38,946 bases of DNA from Acetobacter sp. GTDB taxonomy: Bacteria > Pseudomonadota > Alphaproteobacteria > Acetobacterales > Acetobacteraceae. Both the position numbers and the translations under genes were made by a program. Location: positions 1 to 38,946 of the forward strand of contig JAFVHT010000044.1 of the NCBI GenBank assembly GCA_017474285.1, written 5' to 3'. Under the pieces are notes generated by a model. It saw only the letters and a program-made list of their open reading frames with translations. It ran no database searches and was not told the origin of the DNA. Shown here piece after piece: positions 36,453-38,946 of the stretch (position 1 is its first letter; every line of letters begins with the position of its first letter).

Positions 36453-37151
36453 ATGAACATGACTTATCCGGGGATGCAAATCACGGTTATTCCGGTAACT
36501 TCGTTTCGTCAAAATTGTTCTATTGTCTGGGATAAAGCGACGTCTCATGCCATGGTGGTAGACCCGGGGGGTGATGTGCAAACTCTGCTTGCTTTTATAG
36601 ACAATAGGGGACTTGATGTAAAAACAATTGTTATTACACATGGTCACCTTGACCATGCAGGGGGTGTCACTGGATTATGCCGTCATTTGTCAGAACGTGG
36701 TAAGCCTGTTCCTGAGGTGATTGGTCCTTCACAGGAAGACCATTTTTTACTTTCCTCTATTGTCGAGCAGGCTTACCGTTTTGGTTTAACTGATCTTGAA
36801 AACGCCCAAGTAGACCGTTATGCTTGCGATAATGATGTGCTACACATCATCGGTCGTAAATTTCGCGTTATTCATGTGCCAGGGCATACACCCGGGCATA
36901 TAGCTTTAGTTGATCAAGAAGCAAGGCGTGCTTTTGTGGGAGATCTTCTGTTCCGTAACACCATCGGGCGAAGTGATTTTGAGTATGGGGACGGACCACT
37001 TCTCGTACGTTCGATTAAGGAAAAACTTTTGCCATTAGGAGATGATATTCTTTTTGTTCCCGGTCATGGGGGGCCTTCTTCTTTTGGTGTTGAGCGCGAG
37101 CAAAATCCGTTTTTAATACAAGACTCGATACAAGACTCGTTGGCGTCGTAG
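36453..37151 (+). CDS. Metallo-beta-lactamase-fold hydrolase (glyoxalase II-like)
   Basis: A 232-residue single-domain MBL hydrolase of the YcbL/GloC type, likely a thioester hydrolase such as type II glyoxalase II. The metal ligands are all present: His63, His65, Asp67 and His68 (THGHLDHAGG), His145 (VPGHTPGH), Asp164 (FVGDLLF) and His205 (VPGHGG). The ribosome binding site AAGGAGGAGG is unusually strong. The C-terminus carries a doubled IQDS from a 12-base duplication. It lies 20 bp after the host-attachment-family gene and 26 bp before the DUF192 gene, probably one transcript. Confidence 0.93.
   Translation: MNMTYPGMQITVIPVTSFRQNCSIVWDKATSHAMVVDPGGDVQTLLAFIDNRGLDVKTIVITHGHLDHAGGVTGLCRHLSERGKPVPEVIGPSQEDHFLLSSIVEQAYRFGLTDLENAQVDRYACDNDVLHIIGRKFRVIHVPGHTPGHIALVDQEARRAFVGDLLFRNTIGRSDFEYGDGPLLVRSIKEKLLPLGDDILFVPGHGGPSSFGVEREQNPFLIQDSIQDSLAS
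37116..37139 (+). repeat. 12-base tandem duplication at the end of the MBL gene
   Basis: ATACAAGACTCG occurs twice in direct succession and encodes IQDSIQDS just before the stop codon. It is in frame and probably neutral. Confidence 0.85.
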
Positions 37152-37177
37152 AGATAAATAACAGATAGGGTAAAATC

Positions 37178-37720
37178 ATGTGGCGTAAGCGATTACGGTG
37201 GGGATCTTCCTTTTTTGCTGTGGTGCTTGTGGTTGGAGGCGTGTTCGGTGCTTTACCTGTTATTGCTGATGAAGATGAGGAACCAACGCACGCACAGCCG
37301 ATTCTTCCTAAGCAGACATTAGTTATTATTTCGGCACAGGGGCGGCATGTTTTTTCGGTGGAGTTGGCAACAACACCACGCCAGCAACAAGTAGGGGAGA
37401 TGTTCCGTAAATCTGTGCCTGAAAATGGCGGTATGTTGTTTCTTTGGTCAAAACCACAGCAGAGTGACATGTGGATGCGGAACACACTTATTCCACTCGA
37501 TATGGTCTTTATCGGACCGGATAGGCGTATTCAAGCGATCGCAGAAAATACAGTACCACAAAGTTTAGCGCATATTAGTAGTCATGGACCTGTTATAGCC
37601 ACGTTAGAATTAGCGGGTGGTATTACAGCGAAACTCGGTATTGTTGTCGGCGATAAAGTTGAATCTGATTCTCTTACCCCTAAAAAACCAAAAGAATCAA
37701 TGAAAAGTCCTTCTAAATAA
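37178..37720 (+). CDS. DUF192-family exported protein
   Basis: A 180-residue protein with an N-terminal signal peptide (basic MWRKRLRWG, then FFAVVLVVGGVFGALPVIA, cleavage probably before DE). The mature protein is a DUF192 domain: VFSVELATTPRQQQVGEMFR, GGMLFLWSKPQQSDMWMRNT, LIPLDMVFIGPDRRIQAIAENTVP and VIATLELAGGITAKLGIVVGD. DUF192 proteins are small beta-barrels of unclear function, often exported. The tail after the domain is Lys/Ser-rich (KKPKESMKSPSK). Confidence 0.92.
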   Translation: MWRKRLRWGSSFFAVVLVVGGVFGALPVIADEDEEPTHAQPILPKQTLVIISAQGRHVFSVELATTPRQQQVGEMFRKSVPENGGMLFLWSKPQQSDMWMRNTLIPLDMVFIGPDRRIQAIAENTVPQSLAHISSHGPVIATLELAGGITAKLGIVVGDKVESDSLTPKKPKESMKSPSK

Positions 37721-37770
37721 ATATATATTCTAAAAAATATATATTCTGATGTGTAAATTGAGGTAGAATT

Positions 37771-38748
37771 ATGTCGTTTTTGGTAACGGGTTGCTCTGGT
37801 TTTATTGGGTATCATGTTACGCAAACGTTGTTAGAACGAGGTGAACGTGTCATTGGTATTGATAATATGGACCCGTATTATAGTGTTTTATTAAAAGAAG
37901 CGCGGTTAGAAGGATTACGCGGTTTTTCTGGTTTTGAATTTTACAAAGGTGATATCAATACAGAGGGCTTTTTAGAAGGATTGTTAGAACGAGAGCGTGG
38001 CATTCGAGGTATTTTTCATTTAGCGGCTAATGCGGGTGTTCGCTATTCATTGCAAGATCCATGTGCGTTTATTGATTCAAATGTGCGTGGACATATCAAA
38101 ATTCTTGAGTTTGCGCGGCGATTAGAGCGGTTAGAGCATCTAGTCTATGCGTCTTCATCGTCAGTCTATGGGGGAAATACAAAGTTACCGTTTAGTGAAG
38201 AGGATCCAGTTGAACAGCCTACGTCAATTTATGCAATGAGCAAACGAAGTGATGAACTCGCCTCTTTTACCTACAGCTACGTGTACGGGTTACCGCAAAC
38301 GGGTTTGAGGTTTTTTACGGTCTATGGTCCATTAGGGCGCCCTGATATGGCGTATTATAGCTTCGCACAGGCTATGACACAGGGTGTTCCTTTGACTCTT
38401 TATGATAAAGGCAAGCCTGAGCGGGATTTTACATATATTTCTGATGTTGTCAGTGCGGTTTTGGGTGTTTTTGAGTGTCCGCCAGCAGGGGGAGGGTCTC
38501 GCGTATTAAATGTGGGGAATGACAAACCCGAATCGGTAGGATATTTAGTGTCTTTATTGGAGAGGTTTTTAGGGTGCCAGGCGCAAGTGATCAATAAACA
38601 ACGTCCAAGTGTTGATATGGAACGGACATGGGCGGATATTAGTATGATTCGTGGTTTAATAGGGTGGGCGCCTAAAGTTTCTTTGGAAGAGGGAATCGAA
38701 CGTTTTGCGACGTGGTATAAACGTGATGGCAGTAAATTTATTGGTTAG
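37771..38748 (+). CDS. Nucleotide-sugar epimerase, probable UDP-glucuronate 4-epimerase
   Basis: A 325-residue extended-SDR epimerase. Seen: the NAD motif G7-CS-G10-FI-G13, IDNMDPYYSVLLKEARL (the YY/LK pattern typical of UDP-glucuronate 4-epimerases), FHLAANAGVRYSLQDP, the Ser-rich YASSSSVYG, the catalytic Tyr154-x3-Lys158 (YAMSK), LRFFTVYGPLGRPDMAY and GKPERDFTYISDV. The GPxGRPDMA pattern fits UDP-GlcA epimerases rather than GalE. With ugd at 30746 it would convert UDP-glucose to UDP-galacturonate. GAGG precedes the ATG. Substrate is inferred, not proven. Confidence 0.88.
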   Translation: MSFLVTGCSGFIGYHVTQTLLERGERVIGIDNMDPYYSVLLKEARLEGLRGFSGFEFYKGDINTEGFLEGLLERERGIRGIFHLAANAGVRYSLQDPCAFIDSNVRGHIKILEFARRLERLEHLVYASSSSVYGGNTKLPFSEEDPVEQPTSIYAMSKRSDELASFTYSYVYGLPQTGLRFFTVYGPLGRPDMAYYSFAQAMTQGVPLTLYDKGKPERDFTYISDVVSAVLGVFECPPAGGGSRVLNVGNDKPESVGYLVSLLERFLGCQAQVINKQRPSVDMERTWADISMIRGLIGWAPKVSLEEGIERFATWYKRDGSKFIG

Positions 38749-38789
38749 AAGAGGGGTTTACGCTATTTTAGTGTGTACATTTGCGTTAG

Positions 38790-38874
38790 GTGTGAGGGTT
38801 TAGTGGTTTGAGTTTGAGTAAGTGTGGTGTTTTTTTGTGGTTTGAGTGTGAGTGTGTGAGGGTTTTAGTGGTTT
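38790..38874 (+). repeat. GT-rich imperfect repeats at the right edge
   Basis: GTGTGAGGGTTTAGTGGTTT at 38790 recurs with one extra T at 38854. Between them, GTGGTTTGAGTTTGAG (38804) recurs as GTGGTTTGAGTGTGAG (38837). The strand is almost free of C here. No ORF is visible in the last 198 bp. Confidence 0.6.
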
Positions 38875-38946
38875 AATTTATTTTCAGATATTTTTGAAGA
38901 ATCTAGTTGACAGGGGTGTGTAGAGTTGTGTAGAAGGTTTTTTTGT

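Noticed and set aside
1..38946. CRISPR arrays, insertion sequences, rRNA genes, prophage genes
   Set aside because: No regularly spaced repeats, transposase motifs, rRNA sequence or phage structural genes were seen on either strand.

Overview
The window is a gene-dense piece of an alphaproteobacterial chromosome. It is most likely from a fairly AT-rich member of the Acetobacteraceae/Rhodospirillales; that placement is inferred from gene content, not searched. Supporting signs are an IspD-IspF fusion, mitochondrial-type complex I accessory proteins (NDUFS4-like and NDUFA9-like), a DUF2335 locus, a host-attachment-family protein, the thrB-rnhA pair, the pepF-ABC1 kinase pair and CCA-encoding tRNAs. 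TGA ends many intact genes (mfd, thrB, dusB, the ABC1 kinase), so the standard code applies.

Layout. The left edge (1-126, minus) holds the first 42 codons of what looks like a type III-like DNA methyltransferase. A GNAT-like protein (minus) and a short-chain dehydrogenase (plus) follow. Then come tRNA-Cys (minus), a Pcm-like methyltransferase and valS. Positions 6.5-10.1 kb are accessory: a HigB/HigA-like toxin-antitoxin pair on plus and, facing it on minus, a decayed dynamin-like GTPase gene. That gene is broken by several nonsense codons in an otherwise open frame and by a probable N-terminal frameshift. Core genes resume with apt, mfd, an NDUFA9-like protein, gltD-gltB (glutamate synthase), pepF and an ABC1 kinase. 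A minus-strand lipoprotein separates these from ispH-thrB-rnhA. A second accessory block (28.8-30.5 kb, minus) has a tiny secreted ORF, a 65-aa ORF and an unrecognised 419-aa lipoprotein. Next come ugd, tRNA-Pro, an NDUFS4-like subunit, tRNA-Arg, ispDF and dusB. A decayed DUF2335 operon (35.2-35.7 kb, minus) follows. The window ends with a host-attachment-family protein, an MBL hydrolase, a DUF192 protein and a nucleotide-sugar epimerase.

How the genes fit together. IspDF and IspH supply three steps of the MEP isoprenoid pathway. GltB/GltD assimilate ammonia. Ugd and the epimerase probably make UDP-glucuronate and then UDP-galacturonate for surface polysaccharide. The NDUFS4- and NDUFA9-like proteins serve complex I. 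All recognisable housekeeping protein genes lie on the plus strand. Nearly all accessory, decaying or unrecognised genes lie on the minus strand; the toxin-antitoxin pair is the clear exception.

I found no CRISPR array, transposase, rRNA or origin, and no convincing new system. The items most worth following up are the frame-preserved nonsense decay at two loci, a 29-bp repeat bracketing the toxin-antitoxin pair that matches the tail of the GTPase gene, and the unrecognised lipoprotein locus.
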